A stretch of 64,000 nt of DNA. It comes from DAOPXV01 sp964551445. Lineage in GTDB: Bacteria; Muiribacteriota; UBA9980. Shown here one piece after another: positions 35,146 through 43,807 of the stretch (positions within the stretch are counted from its first letter, which is position 1; each line of letters opens with the position of its first letter). The stretch spans positions 1 through 64,000 of the forward strand of contig CAZKCG010000013.1 of assembly GCA_964551445.1 (NCBI GenBank). The letters are read 5' to 3'. Position numbers and translations under genes: made by a program. A model generated the notes under the pieces. The model saw only the letters and a program-made list of their open reading frames with translations, did not search any database and was not told where the DNA came from.

Positions 35146-36234
35146 TTGAAGATAAAAGAGACCGGGTTCGATCTTGTACTTTTTTTAATAATAATACTTC
35201 TCGTCTGCACCGGAATAATAATGATCTATAGCAGCAGCTATTATACCGCGCTCGATATGACGAATAAATCCGGCTTTTTTCTTCATAAACAGCTGATATC
35301 GCTCGGCCTCGGTTTCGCGGTCATGCTTTTCGTATCCCAGATAAGCTACTGGAAACTTCGAAAGATAGCCGTGCCTTTGTTCGTGATCGTTCTGATCTTG
35401 CTGGTCGTGGTGCTTTTCTGCCCGCCCAGAAACGGCGGCAGGCGCTGGATTGATCTTGGCTTTTACAGCCTGCAGCCTTCAGAGATGGCCAAGATCTCGG
35501 TCATAATAACTTTTTCAACTATTATGGCGGCGAGACAGGAGCGTATGCAGAGTTTTTCGAACGGCGTTCTTCCGTTCATCTCAATTCTTCTGGTTCTTAA
35601 TCTGCTTATTCTCAAGGAACCGGATCTGGGCACCACTGCTGTCGTGACGCTGATAGGCTTTTTTCTGATGTATATAGCCAACGCCAATTTCGGCCAGCTC
35701 CTTCTGGTAATCGCCACTTTTACCGCCGGCGCATTCATGGTCATAATCAACAGCCCTTATAAAATGCAAAGGGTGATAGCCTGGTGGGACCCATATAAAG
35801 ACGCGAGCGGCTCTGGTTATCACATACTTCAGTCTCTCGTGGCGGTCGGTTCCGGCGGTTTTTTCGGCGTGGGGCTTGCTCAATCAAAACAAAAATTCAG
35901 CTTTCTCCCCGAACAATATACAGATTTTATTTTCGCCATTATATGCGAGGAACTGGGTTTCATAGGCGCTCTATTTGTTATCAGCCTTTTTATAGGATTA
36001 CTGTGGCGCGGAATAATGATAGCCAGGCGCGCCCCGGATCTTTTTGGTTTTTTAATGGCTTCCGGAATAGTCTTTTACGTCACCGTTCAGGCTTTTTCAA
36101 ATATAAGCGTAGTTTTGAACGTTTTTCCCGTCACAGGCATACCGCTTCCTTTTATAAGTTACGGCGGGACATCTCTTCTCATAACTCTTACTTCCATGGG
36201 AATACTTCTAAACATTTCAAGATACTCAAGGTAA
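35146..36234 (+). CDS. ftsW: SEDS glycosyltransferase FtsW
   Basis: 362 residues from TTG 35146, with GGAGG in the murD end and no gap to it. About ten membrane helices. SEDS signatures: IMIYSSS, RRWIDLGFYSLQPSEMAK, KEPDLGTT, and the large loop GGFFGVGLAQSKQKFSFLPEQYTDFIFAIICEE, then GIPLPFISYGGTSLL. It polymerises lipid II at the septum with the PBP encoded upstream. A terminator follows. Confidence 0.94.
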   Translation: MKIKETGFDLVLFLIIILLVCTGIIMIYSSSYYTALDMTNKSGFFLHKQLISLGLGFAVMLFVSQISYWKLRKIAVPLFVIVLILLVVVLFCPPRNGGRRWIDLGFYSLQPSEMAKISVIITFSTIMAARQERMQSFSNGVLPFISILLVLNLLILKEPDLGTTAVVTLIGFFLMYIANANFGQLLLVIATFTAGAFMVIINSPYKMQRVIAWWDPYKDASGSGYHILQSLVAVGSGGFFGVGLAQSKQKFSFLPEQYTDFIFAIICEELGFIGALFVISLFIGLLWRGIMIARRAPDLFGFLMASGIVFYVTVQAFSNISVVLNVFPVTGIPLPFISYGGTSLLITLTSMGILLNISRYSR

Positions 36235-36254
36235 AGGCCCGAAAGCTCTTTTTT

Positions 36255-36276
36255 AAAAATCCGGCTGCGGGTTTTT
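36255..36276 (+). terminator. rho-independent terminator after ftsW
   Basis: AAAAATCCG (36255-36263), loop GCTG, CGGGTTTTT (36268-36276): a 9-bp stem with one T-G pair, ending in five Ts. It divides the dcw cluster into an rsmH-ftsW unit and a downstream unit. Confidence 0.75.
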
Positions 36277-36307
36277 CAACTAAATATCAGAAAATAATAT
36301 TTACTTG

Positions 36308-36336
36308 TTGCAAATAAAATCTTTATGGGGTAAAAT
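36308..36336 (+). promoter_or_regulatory. promoter of murC
   Basis: TTGCAA (36308-36313), 17-nt spacer, TAAAAT (36331-36336). It sits between the ftsW terminator and murC, giving a leader of about 57 nt. Confidence 0.7.
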
Positions 36337-36399
36337 GTATTTAAATTTTTTATATGCTTTTTATCGCTTTCACTTCTGAAGGGAGAAACTTACATAGAT

Positions 36400-37806
36400 A
36401 TGGATAAGACCAGATATATTCATTTTATTGGTATAGGCGGGACCGCAATGAGCGGCATCGCTCAGGTTTTAGTCGAGTTAGGCTATAAAATATCCGGTTC
36501 GGACATAAAAACCAATAATAACACGCGAAACCTTCAGAAAAGAGGCGCGAAGATATTTACCGGACATAAATCCGAGAATTTCGCCGGGCTCGATATAGGC
36601 GCCGTGGTCGTTTCTACCGCTATCCCTGAAGATAATCCCGAGATACTTTCGGCGCGCGAACACAATATTCCGATATACCGCCGCGCGGAGATACTTGGTT
36701 ACATACTCAACAATAAATACGGCATAGCCGTTTCCGGCACCCATGGGAAAACGACCACCACATCAATGGTTTCAATGCTTATGGATTCCTATAAGCTGAA
36801 CCCGACCGTTATCGTCGGCGGGGAAGTATGCGATTTCGGCGGAAACGCCAAACTCGGCTCCGGAACTTATACCGTCGTCGAGGCCGACGAGTCCGACTCG
36901 TCGTTTCTTTATCTTTCGCCCCAGGTCATAATCGCCACCAATATCGAAGAAGATCATCTCGATTATTATACCGACCTCAAACAGATAAAAGAAGCTTTCG
37001 TTAAATTCTTTAATAAATTAAAGGCTAACGGCGCCATAGTATGCTGCATCGACAATGAGAACGTAAGAAGCGTCATCAGCAAAATGCCGAAGTGCAATAT
37101 CCTTACTTACGGCGTTGATGAAGCCAATAAACCGGACTTTCTCATAACCGACATCCGCCAGGGCGGAATGGGAGTTTCATTCGAAATTAAAACCCGTCAG
37201 AAATCCCTGGGCCGCTTCAAACTTAACGTTCCAGGCATTCACAACGCGTTGAACGCCACCGCGGCCATAATCGTCTGCAATAAACTTTTAGACATACCGG
37301 CGGATTTTCTGAGGGAGAGCCTTCCTCTTTTCAGCGGCGTAGTAAGGCGTTTTCAGCTGATAGGCGAGGTCAACGGGATATCCGTGATCGACGATTACGC
37401 CCATCATCCGACGGAAATAGACGCCGTTTTAAATACCGCCAGAAATTCATTTGATAAGCGCATAATAGCTATCTTTCAGCCGCACCGTTTTTCACGGACG
37501 CGTTATTTCTACGATCAGATGGCGGACGCTTTGAACCACGCCGACGTCGTTATACTTACCGATATTTACGCTGCTTCCGAGAAGCCGATATCAGGCGTTT
37601 CCTCGGAACTGATCTTAAATTCTCTTAAGCGTCTCGGGAAATCCGACTCCATAATAATAAACGATATCAAAAATGTCCCGGTCTATGCCGCGTCGATCGC
37701 CCGAAGCAATGATTTTATATTCACCATAGGAGCCGGCGACGTTACATCGATCTCGACGGATATTGTTAAAAGACTTAAAGATAAATATGCGGTGAGGCCG
37801 TTATAA
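36400..37806 (+). CDS. murC: UDP-MurNAc:L-alanine ligase MurC
   Basis: 468 residues. GGGAG (36381-36385) is 14 nt before the ATG, longer than ideal, but no nearer in-frame start exists and MDKTRYIHFIGIGGTAMSG matches the family N-terminus. ATP loop VSGTHGKTTTTSM, EADESDSSFL, NIEEDHLDYY and DDYAHHPTEI are present. It adds the first residue (L-Ala). In many dcw clusters murB follows; here the next gene is ftsQ. Confidence 0.96.
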   Translation: MDKTRYIHFIGIGGTAMSGIAQVLVELGYKISGSDIKTNNNTRNLQKRGAKIFTGHKSENFAGLDIGAVVVSTAIPEDNPEILSAREHNIPIYRRAEILGYILNNKYGIAVSGTHGKTTTTSMVSMLMDSYKLNPTVIVGGEVCDFGGNAKLGSGTYTVVEADESDSSFLYLSPQVIIATNIEEDHLDYYTDLKQIKEAFVKFFNKLKANGAIVCCIDNENVRSVISKMPKCNILTYGVDEANKPDFLITDIRQGGMGVSFEIKTRQKSLGRFKLNVPGIHNALNATAAIIVCNKLLDIPADFLRESLPLFSGVVRRFQLIGEVNGISVIDDYAHHPTEIDAVLNTARNSFDKRIIAIFQPHRFSRTRYFYDQMADALNHADVVILTDIYAASEKPISGVSSELILNSLKRLGKSDSIIINDIKNVPVYAASIARSNDFIFTIGAGDVTSISTDIVKRLKDKYAVRPL

Positions 37807-37814
37807 AAAAGTTC

Positions 37815-37843
37815 TTGTAAATATGAATTATTAATGATATAAT
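37815..37843 (+). promoter_or_regulatory. promoter of ftsQ
   Basis: TTGTAA (37815-37820), 17-nt spacer, TATAAT (37838-37843), immediately after murC. It predicts a leader of about 115 nt of AT-rich DNA before ftsQ, with no other gene in 37807-37964. Confidence 0.65.
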
Positions 37844-37964
37844 AATCATCAAATTTTACGATAGTGTACCTTTCAAATTAAGCACGTTCAACATATTTTA
37901 TTTTGTAATTAACTCTTAAAAACTATGTTTTTTTTGAGTTGTTGCGTTTTTTACAAAGGTTTAA

Positions 37965-38747
37965 ATGTTTGTGTATGATTTTTCGATAAAAAAGTGGTCC
38001 GGTTTCAAGAAGGCATTAAGATTTTCACGCAATTTTTTGTGTTGGTCTTTTACTTTTGAATTACTTGGGCTGGCCAATTGGGAATTTAAGTACCTAATAT
38101 ATGAAACTTCGTACTTTGAACTCAAAAAGATCTCGATAGAAGGAAACATAACGGTAGACAAGGAAACCATAATAAAACTCTCGAATTTTAAGCTCTCTGA
38201 AAATTTTCTGAAAATGGATTACGCTCTGGCGGAAAAGAAGCTTTCGCTTCATCCGAAATTTAAAAGCGTCGATATTTCAACCGAAGGCATCGGAGAAGTA
38301 TTGATAAAGGTAACGGAACGCGAAGGCATTCTTCTGGTTTTAAGCGACCTTGGCTTTTACGAACTTGACAGTGAAGGTTACATACTTTCCGTCAATAACA
38401 GGAACGTCCGGGTCGATCTTCCGGTATTGACGGGGTGTCAGATGCCCGTTAAAACCGTCGGATCGTCAATAAAAGCGGACGCTAAAATAAAAAGCGTTAT
38501 TAACTGGGTTATAAACCTCGAGCCGTCTTATCTGACGAATATATCAGAGATATCGCTCAGCGGAAGCGAGCTTTTGTTGATAACCAACGACGGTATCAAA
38601 ATATATCCGGGCAGCACCGCGAACTTCAAGAATAATTTCGAGCTGCTGAACGTAGTGTTCAACAAGTTCAGAAAAGACGGCATTCAAATAAGTTACGTCG
38701 ATATGCGCTTTAATAATGAGGTCGTTGTTAAACCGATAACAAATTAA
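37965..38747 (+). CDS. ftsQ: FtsQ/DivIB-type division protein
   Basis: 260 residues, ATG 37965 with AAAGG (37955-37959). A POTRA-like segment (about 52-120: FELKKISIEGNITVDKETIIKLSNF) and an FtsQ-type beta domain with VTEREGILLVL and YELDSEGYIL support the call. The N-terminal region (about 22-45) is only moderately hydrophobic and contains Glu and Asn, a poor membrane helix for this family. Part of a different frame there (near 38033-38080) is more hydrophobic, but it is bounded by stops. FtsQ links early and late division proteins. Position before ftsA is standard. Confidence 0.85.
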   Translation: MFVYDFSIKKWSGFKKALRFSRNFLCWSFTFELLGLANWEFKYLIYETSYFELKKISIEGNITVDKETIIKLSNFKLSENFLKMDYALAEKKLSLHPKFKSVDISTEGIGEVLIKVTEREGILLVLSDLGFYELDSEGYILSVNNRNVRVDLPVLTGCQMPVKTVGSSIKADAKIKSVINWVINLEPSYLTNISEISLSGSELLLITNDGIKIYPGSTANFKNNFELLNVVFNKFRKDGIQISYVDMRFNNEVVVKPITN

Positions 38748-38785
38748 TTTTAAAATAAGTTTTTTATAAAGGGAAAAATTATTAA

Positions 38786-40021
38786 ATGTCAAAAGACGGT
38801 TTACTCGTCGGGCTCGACGTGGGTTCGACAAAGGTTACTATCGTAGTAGGCGAAGCGGCTGAAAACAATGAAATATATATACTCGGCTCCGGAATCGCGG
38901 CATCCACCGGTATTAAGAAAGGCATGATCGTCAACATCGAAGAGACGATAGCCGCTATTGAAAGCGTCATAGCCGACGCCGAACATATAGCTGACGTGGA
39001 TATAGACACCGTTTACGTAAGTATCGGCGGATACCATATCCAGGGCCAGAATACCCGCGGAAGGATAGTTATTCCGCCGGCCCAGAAAGAGATAACCGCC
39101 GACGACAAGATCCGGGTACAGGAAGCGGCCAGGGCGGTCCAGCTTTCGCCCAACACGGAAATATTGCATGTATTGCCCGAAGAATATAAAGTGGACGATC
39201 AGGACGGAATAATCGATCCGATCGGAATGACCGGGTCGCAGCTTGAGGTCGGGGCCCATGTTATAACGGGTTCAACCCCTTCGCTTCGCAACCTTCAAAA
39301 AAGCGTACGCGGGGCCGGCCTGAAAATAAAAGAAATGATCTTTGAAGCGATCGCTTCCTGTGAAGCGGTTTTAACGCCTGATGAAAAAGAACTCGGAGTG
39401 GTTTTGGTCGATTTCGGCGGCGGCACGACGGACGTGGTCATCTATATAGGCGGCTACATCCGCCATTCGATAGTGCTTCCGCTCGGCTCCGCACATATCA
39501 CCTCCGATATCTCCATCGGGCTTCGCACTTCAGCGCAGGAGGCCGAAAAACTTAAGGTTAAACACGGGCTCGTGTGGAGCGAAGGCGCAGACCTCGAAGA
39601 AAAACTGACGGTTCAGAACGCCGGAAATGACGGCACCCGCCAGATAGATTCCCGCCAGATCTTCGAGATCATAGAACCGAGAATGGAAGAAATATTTAAC
39701 ATGGTCAAAGACGAGATAAGAAATTCAGGGTGCGCTGCGGGCGTTCCTGCGGGCGTTGTTTTGACAGGCGGCGGCGCTCTTTTATGCGGAGCCCAGAAAT
39801 TCGCTGAAAAGCTGCTAGAGATGCCTGTGCGGATCGGAAAACCATCGAATATCAGCGGGCTGGTTGAAAAAGTTAACGGCCCCGCCTACTCATCATGTAT
39901 CGGGCTTTTGGCCCACGCGATGAGGCAGCACAATCACCCGAAGCATTCTTTTATTCAGTCCAACAGCGTATTTGACAGCTTTTCGAACTGGATCAAGAGT
40001 TTTTTTAAAGATGTTTTTTAA
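38786..40021 (+). CDS. ftsA: FtsA, actin-like membrane tether of FtsZ
   Basis: 411 residues; AAAGGG (38768-38773) precedes ATG 38786. Actin-fold phosphate loops: LLVGLDVGSTKVTIVVGE at the N-terminus and LVDFGGGTTDVVIY centrally, SHS2 insert with VYVSIGGYHIQGQNTRG, and adenosine motif VLTGGGALLCG. The C-terminus ends in an amphipathic segment SFSNWIKSFFKDVF that would bind the membrane. It recruits FtsZ and later proteins to the septum. Confidence 0.97.
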   Translation: MSKDGLLVGLDVGSTKVTIVVGEAAENNEIYILGSGIAASTGIKKGMIVNIEETIAAIESVIADAEHIADVDIDTVYVSIGGYHIQGQNTRGRIVIPPAQKEITADDKIRVQEAARAVQLSPNTEILHVLPEEYKVDDQDGIIDPIGMTGSQLEVGAHVITGSTPSLRNLQKSVRGAGLKIKEMIFEAIASCEAVLTPDEKELGVVLVDFGGGTTDVVIYIGGYIRHSIVLPLGSAHITSDISIGLRTSAQEAEKLKVKHGLVWSEGADLEEKLTVQNAGNDGTRQIDSRQIFEIIEPRMEEIFNMVKDEIRNSGCAAGVPAGVVLTGGGALLCGAQKFAEKLLEMPVRIGKPSNISGLVEKVNGPAYSSCIGLLAHAMRQHNHPKHSFIQSNSVFDSFSNWIKSFFKDVF

Positions 40022-40090
40022 TTTTAATATATATTTTTCCGGAGTACTTTAATTCTTTTATATAATATTGACAGATACCAGCCGCGAAAC

Positions 40091-40128
40091 AGGGCCAAAT
40101 GCCCTTGTTTTCAAAGTATTAAAGGAGG
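40091..40128 (+). promoter_or_regulatory. ftsZ leader hairpin and strong Shine-Dalgarno
   Basis: AGGGC (40091-40095) pairs with GCCCT (40101-40105) across a 5-nt loop and is followed by TGTTTT, which resembles a weak terminator or attenuator between ftsA and ftsZ. AAGGAGG (40122-40128) lies 8 nt before the ftsZ ATG and is the best ribosome binding site in the window. TATAAT at 40061-40066 has no convincing -35. Confidence 0.45.
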
Positions 40129-40136
40129 AGTTTTTG

Positions 40137-41216
40137 ATGTTCGAGTTTGACGCAATGGAACAGGTTGCCGATATCAAGGTAATTGGCGTGGGCGGCGGTG
40201 GTTCCAATGCTATCAACCGTATGATAAACGCCGGTGTTACCGGGGTTGAATTCATATCCACAAATACTGACGCTCAGGCGCTTGTGCTCTCTAATGCCAA
40301 GCTTAAGATACAGATAGGCGACAAACTTACCAAGGGCTTAGGCGCTGGCGCCAACGCCCAGATAGGCATGAAAGCGGCCGAAGAGGACCGCGATAAGATC
40401 GGCGAAGTTTTAGACGGAGCCGACATGGTCTTCATAACCGCCGGAATGGGCGGCGGCACAGGCACGGGCGCGGCTCCGGTCGTTGCCGAGATAGCTAAAA
40501 CCGCAGGCGCTCTCACCGTAGCCGTCGTTACGAAGCCTTTCACATTTGAAGGCAGAAGAAGACAGGCTCAGGCCGAGGAAGGCATAAAAAATCTCAAGTC
40601 GAAGGTCGACACGATAATCGTGATACCTAACGACAGGCTTCTTCAGGTCGTCGATCAGCACACTTCGATGATCGACGCTTTCAAGATCGCCGACGACATA
40701 CTGCGTCAGGGCGTTCAGGGCATATCGGACCTTATAACCATACCTGGCCTTGTCAACCTTGATTTCGCGGATGTTAAAACGATCATGACCGAAGCCGGAT
40801 CAGCTATGATGGGTATCGGCATTGGCACCGGCGAGAACAGGGCCACATCGGCCGCCGAAGCCGCCATATCAAGTCCGCTTCTTGAAAGCACCATCGAAGG
40901 CGCCAGGGGCGTTCTCATAAATATCACCGGCGGTCCGGACCTTTCGCTTTACGAGATCAACAAGGCGTGCGAGATCATCTATAACGACGCCGCTCCCGAC
41001 GCCAACATCATTTTCGGCGCGGTGGTCAACGAAGATATCAAGGATGAGATCCGTATAACCGTAATAGCTACGGGTTTCAACGCCGAAGAAAAAGTAGCCG
41101 TTCCCGAAAAAGAAAAAATAATAACCAATATCAAGACCGGACCGAAGGTAATATCGAATCCGCCTGATGACGAGATCGATATCCCCGCTTTCTTAAGAAA
41201 ACACAAAAAATCTTAA
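40137..41216 (+). CDS. ftsZ: cell division tubulin FtsZ
   Basis: 359 residues from ATG 40137, fixed by the AAGGAGG site; an upstream in-frame extension to 40068 is leader sequence. GTP loops VIGVGGGGSNAINRM, the tubulin signature GGGTGTGAAP, NDRLL and the catalytic loop near DFADVKTIM. The C-terminal tail ends DIPAFLRKHKKS, with the conserved peptide that binds FtsA. It forms the division ring. Last gene of the dcw cluster. Confidence 0.98.
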   Translation: MFEFDAMEQVADIKVIGVGGGGSNAINRMINAGVTGVEFISTNTDAQALVLSNAKLKIQIGDKLTKGLGAGANAQIGMKAAEEDRDKIGEVLDGADMVFITAGMGGGTGTGAAPVVAEIAKTAGALTVAVVTKPFTFEGRRRQAQAEEGIKNLKSKVDTIIVIPNDRLLQVVDQHTSMIDAFKIADDILRQGVQGISDLITIPGLVNLDFADVKTIMTEAGSAMMGIGIGTGENRATSAAEAAISSPLLESTIEGARGVLINITGGPDLSLYEINKACEIIYNDAAPDANIIFGAVVNEDIKDEIRITVIATGFNAEEKVAVPEKEKIITNIKTGPKVISNPPDDEIDIPAFLRKHKKS

Positions 41217-41252
41217 TGGATACGGTTTTAAAATAAATTCTATTTTTGATAT

Positions 41253-41297
41253 AAATAAAGGCGCGATCGTTAAAAAACGCAACGCGCCTTTATTTTT
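41253..41297 (+). terminator. strong rho-independent terminator after ftsZ
   Basis: AAATAAAGGCGCG (41253-41265) and CGCGCCTTTATTT (41283-41295) form a perfect 13-bp stem followed by more Ts. An inner CGTT/AACG pair extends it. It ends the dcw cluster 15 bp before the next ATG. Confidence 0.92.
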
Positions 41298-41311
41298 AGG
41301 TCTAATAATAT

Positions 41312-42955
41312 ATGGATTACCGTTTCGAGCTCGCCATAAGATCAAGAAAAAACAGAGAAACTCACATGCTCGCCCCTTCCGGCGGGCATATACGCGTTTG
41401 CGCGGCGTATCCCAATATTTATGAAATAGCCATGTCCTCGCTTGGATTTCAATATTTATACGCGAAATTGAACGAGGAAACCGAGTTTGCGGTTGAACGC
41501 GTGTTCCTGCCCGAAAAAAAAGCTGAAAAACTCGTAATGTCCAAATATCTTCCTTCTTTTGAAACTTCCACTCCTCTCGTTAATTTTAATGTAATAGCCT
41601 TCACACTCTCCTATGAAACGGATTTCATAAACGTTTTAAAGATGCTCAAAATGGCCCATATCCCGCTCAGAGCCAAGGACAGGCTCGGCGACGACTATCC
41701 GCTTATAATATGCGGCGGCCCGGCCGCGCTTCAAAACATCATTCCGATCTCTGAGGTTTTCGACGTCTTCGCGCTTGGAAGCGGCGAGATAACGATCCCG
41801 AAATTCGCGGCGGCCTATTGCGATACTCTGAAAAATTCCGGCGCGAAAAAGGTCCGCGACGCCCACCGGCTTTTAATTGACCGGCTTTCAGAACAGGATA
41901 ATTTTCTGTGCGGCGGCCGGCTCGCTAACATGAGCAGAGATACTATGGTCGGGGTGGGCCTTGCGGCAAGCCCTGACTTCGCCCGAAGCGTCATTCTGAC
42001 CCCTGACACCAATTTCTCGTCACGCGCTCTTATAGAGGTCCAGCGCGGGTGCGTAAGAAGGTGCCGATTCTGTATGGTAGGAAGCTGTTACGGGAAGTTC
42101 CGTCCCGCGTCTTTTGAAACGATCGCGGCCTACGTCGAAGCTGCGTCCGTCCACACAAAAAAGTTCGGCCTTATGGGGCCGGCGGTTTCATCGCACCCTG
42201 ATATCGAAAAATTATATTCGTTTTTCAAGGACCGCGGGTTCGACGTTTCGATGTCGTCCGTTTATATCGAGGAAATGAGCCGTGAAGCGCTCGAACTGGT
42301 AGCCGGAAATTCGCAGCGCAATATAACCGCCGGCATCGAAAGCGCGGATTATGAGATCAGAAAACTCGCGGGAAAGGCGCTGCCCGAGGCCGCGCTCTTT
42401 CAAAGCTTCGCCAGGGCCGCCGAATGCGGTTTTAAAAACTTCAAGATCTATCTCATACTCGGCTTATATGATTATTTCGGAAAAGATCCCGCCGGCGAGG
42501 CCGCCGACACCGCTGAATTCATAGAGCGGGCCGCGGCGTTCTTAAAGAACCGATCTTCCGACTGCACGGTCCGGGTCTCCATAAATCCGCTGGTCATAAA
42601 GCCGCGCACGCCATTTTTCGAGGGCAAAGGCGCCGCTCCGGGTTTTTTCGAAAGATACCGCTCAGCCTCGTATATCGATGAACTTGAATATAGATATAAG
42701 AGCATCCAGGCCTCTCTTAAAAACATAACTAACGTTGAATTTTCCGAAAAAAGCTTTTCTGAAGCGAAACTTTTAAAGCTGATAACCGATTGCACGCTTA
42801 ATTTATTTGACTTTTTCGATGATTTTTTTTATAATGAGAGCTATTCGACGAGAAGGATAATAAAGATAATGGAGGATGTCCGCAAAGACCGGGCGTTCGA
42901 CATTTTCGAAGTTAAAAACAAGCTTTTCACGGTCGAACTCAAAGAGGAACAATGA
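41312..42955 (+). CDS. B12-binding-type radical SAM protein, TIGR03960-like
   Basis: 547 residues. The N-terminal third (about 20-190) resembles a cobalamin-binding-like Rossmann domain (CAAYPNIYEIAMSSLGFQYLY, LIICGGPAALQN, DVFALGSGE). The radical SAM core starts near 240 with the cluster motif CVRRCRFC, followed by GIESAD. The rest is a helical C-terminal domain. The layout fits the uncharacterised TIGR03960/YgiQ-like group, often found beside ribosomal or tRNA genes; the reaction is unknown. The start is only 15 bp after the ftsZ terminator and has no strong Shine-Dalgarno (AGGT at 41297-41300). Overlaps the next gene by 4 bp. Confidence 0.85.
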   Translation: MDYRFELAIRSRKNRETHMLAPSGGHIRVCAAYPNIYEIAMSSLGFQYLYAKLNEETEFAVERVFLPEKKAEKLVMSKYLPSFETSTPLVNFNVIAFTLSYETDFINVLKMLKMAHIPLRAKDRLGDDYPLIICGGPAALQNIIPISEVFDVFALGSGEITIPKFAAAYCDTLKNSGAKKVRDAHRLLIDRLSEQDNFLCGGRLANMSRDTMVGVGLAASPDFARSVILTPDTNFSSRALIEVQRGCVRRCRFCMVGSCYGKFRPASFETIAAYVEAASVHTKKFGLMGPAVSSHPDIEKLYSFFKDRGFDVSMSSVYIEEMSREALELVAGNSQRNITAGIESADYEIRKLAGKALPEAALFQSFARAAECGFKNFKIYLILGLYDYFGKDPAGEAADTAEFIERAAAFLKNRSSDCTVRVSINPLVIKPRTPFFEGKGAAPGFFERYRSASYIDELEYRYKSIQASLKNITNVEFSEKSFSEAKLLKLITDCTLNLFDFFDDFFYNESYSTRRIIKIMEDVRKDRAFDIFEVKNKLFTVELKEEQ

Positions 42956-43773
42956 TAAAAAATACGGCGATATTTTTTCTGGCCCTGTTCATCGTTATTT
43001 TCCCATTTCAAAGGGAAGTTTTTGGCGCGTCTGATGAGGTTGAGACCATAAGGCCCGTTCACGGCGTCCCCGTCCCGCTTTATCCCGTCGGTGACGGCGG
43101 CGGGTCGGCCATTATCAATGCCGGGGCGGAAAGTGAATTCGCGGTCGAGAGCTATTTGCGCGACGGTTATATAGTGAAATTAAATAAAAAAAATTACTTT
43201 GCTAAAAGCGTTCATTTCGCGCCCGTCTATCTTTTAAACAGCGATCTGAAAGGAAAAGCTTCAGCGGCCGGATCGTTTTCAGGAGTGAAGCTTCCGGACG
43301 AAATAGAAAGATCCGAATTCTTCTTTACCAGCGCCGATAAAAAAAGTTTTTACTCGCTCGCGTTCCTGTTCTTTTTAAAGTACGGCGGCAAATACGATAA
43401 ATACGACGAATCGCTGAAATTGTTCGACGACTTTATAATCGGGTCGGACGCTTCTTCCAAAAAAGCCGGTTTGCTTAAAGTTTTGAGTGATTATCTGCTT
43501 TCGGTCAAAATAGACTGCAGGGCTTTTCTTCAAAAAAATATCGATTATTGCTCTCTTCTGCAGTGCCTCAGGTTTAAAAGGCCCGTTATTTTCATTTCGA
43601 CCGTCAGGCGCTCGGCCGGAGATATAATGATATTTTTCGATGCGCGAGAGGTATCGGCAGGAAACGTTATCTTCAAATATTATTCATATCCGGACGGCAT
43701 ATCGGAGGCTGGTATATATGAAATTATTTATATACTGGCTAATGCCGTTCGCGGCTACCTTGTTTTACTGTAG
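42952..43773 (+). CDS. secreted protein of unknown function
   Basis: 273 residues; its ATG overlaps the radical SAM stop (ATGA), implying coupled translation. A signal peptide (hydrophobic about 5-18, cleavage near VFGA) is followed by a Pro/Gly-rich segment with VPVPLYPVGDGGG, then a mixed alpha/beta body with a Phe-rich stretch SFYSLAFLFFLKYGGKYDKYDESL. No family recognised. It could be a periplasmic or outer-membrane factor. Confidence 0.6.
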   Translation: MIKNTAIFFLALFIVIFPFQREVFGASDEVETIRPVHGVPVPLYPVGDGGGSAIINAGAESEFAVESYLRDGYIVKLNKKNYFAKSVHFAPVYLLNSDLKGKASAAGSFSGVKLPDEIERSEFFFTSADKKSFYSLAFLFFLKYGGKYDKYDESLKLFDDFIIGSDASSKKAGLLKVLSDYLLSVKIDCRAFLQKNIDYCSLLQCLRFKRPVIFISTVRRSAGDIMIFFDAREVSAGNVIFKYYSYPDGISEAGIYEIIYILANAVRGYLVLL

Positions 43774-43807
43774 TGAAATAATTAAAAATAAAAGGAGTTA
43801 TCAGGAA

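Noticed and set aside
40068..40073. TTGACA before ftsZ as a -35 box
   Set aside because: The bases 17 nt downstream are GC-rich and do not resemble a -10 box.
43640..43807. 56-residue N-terminal extension of the PfkB-family kinase
   Set aside because: It overlaps the preceding secreted-protein gene, and AAAGGAG is correctly placed for ATG 43808.
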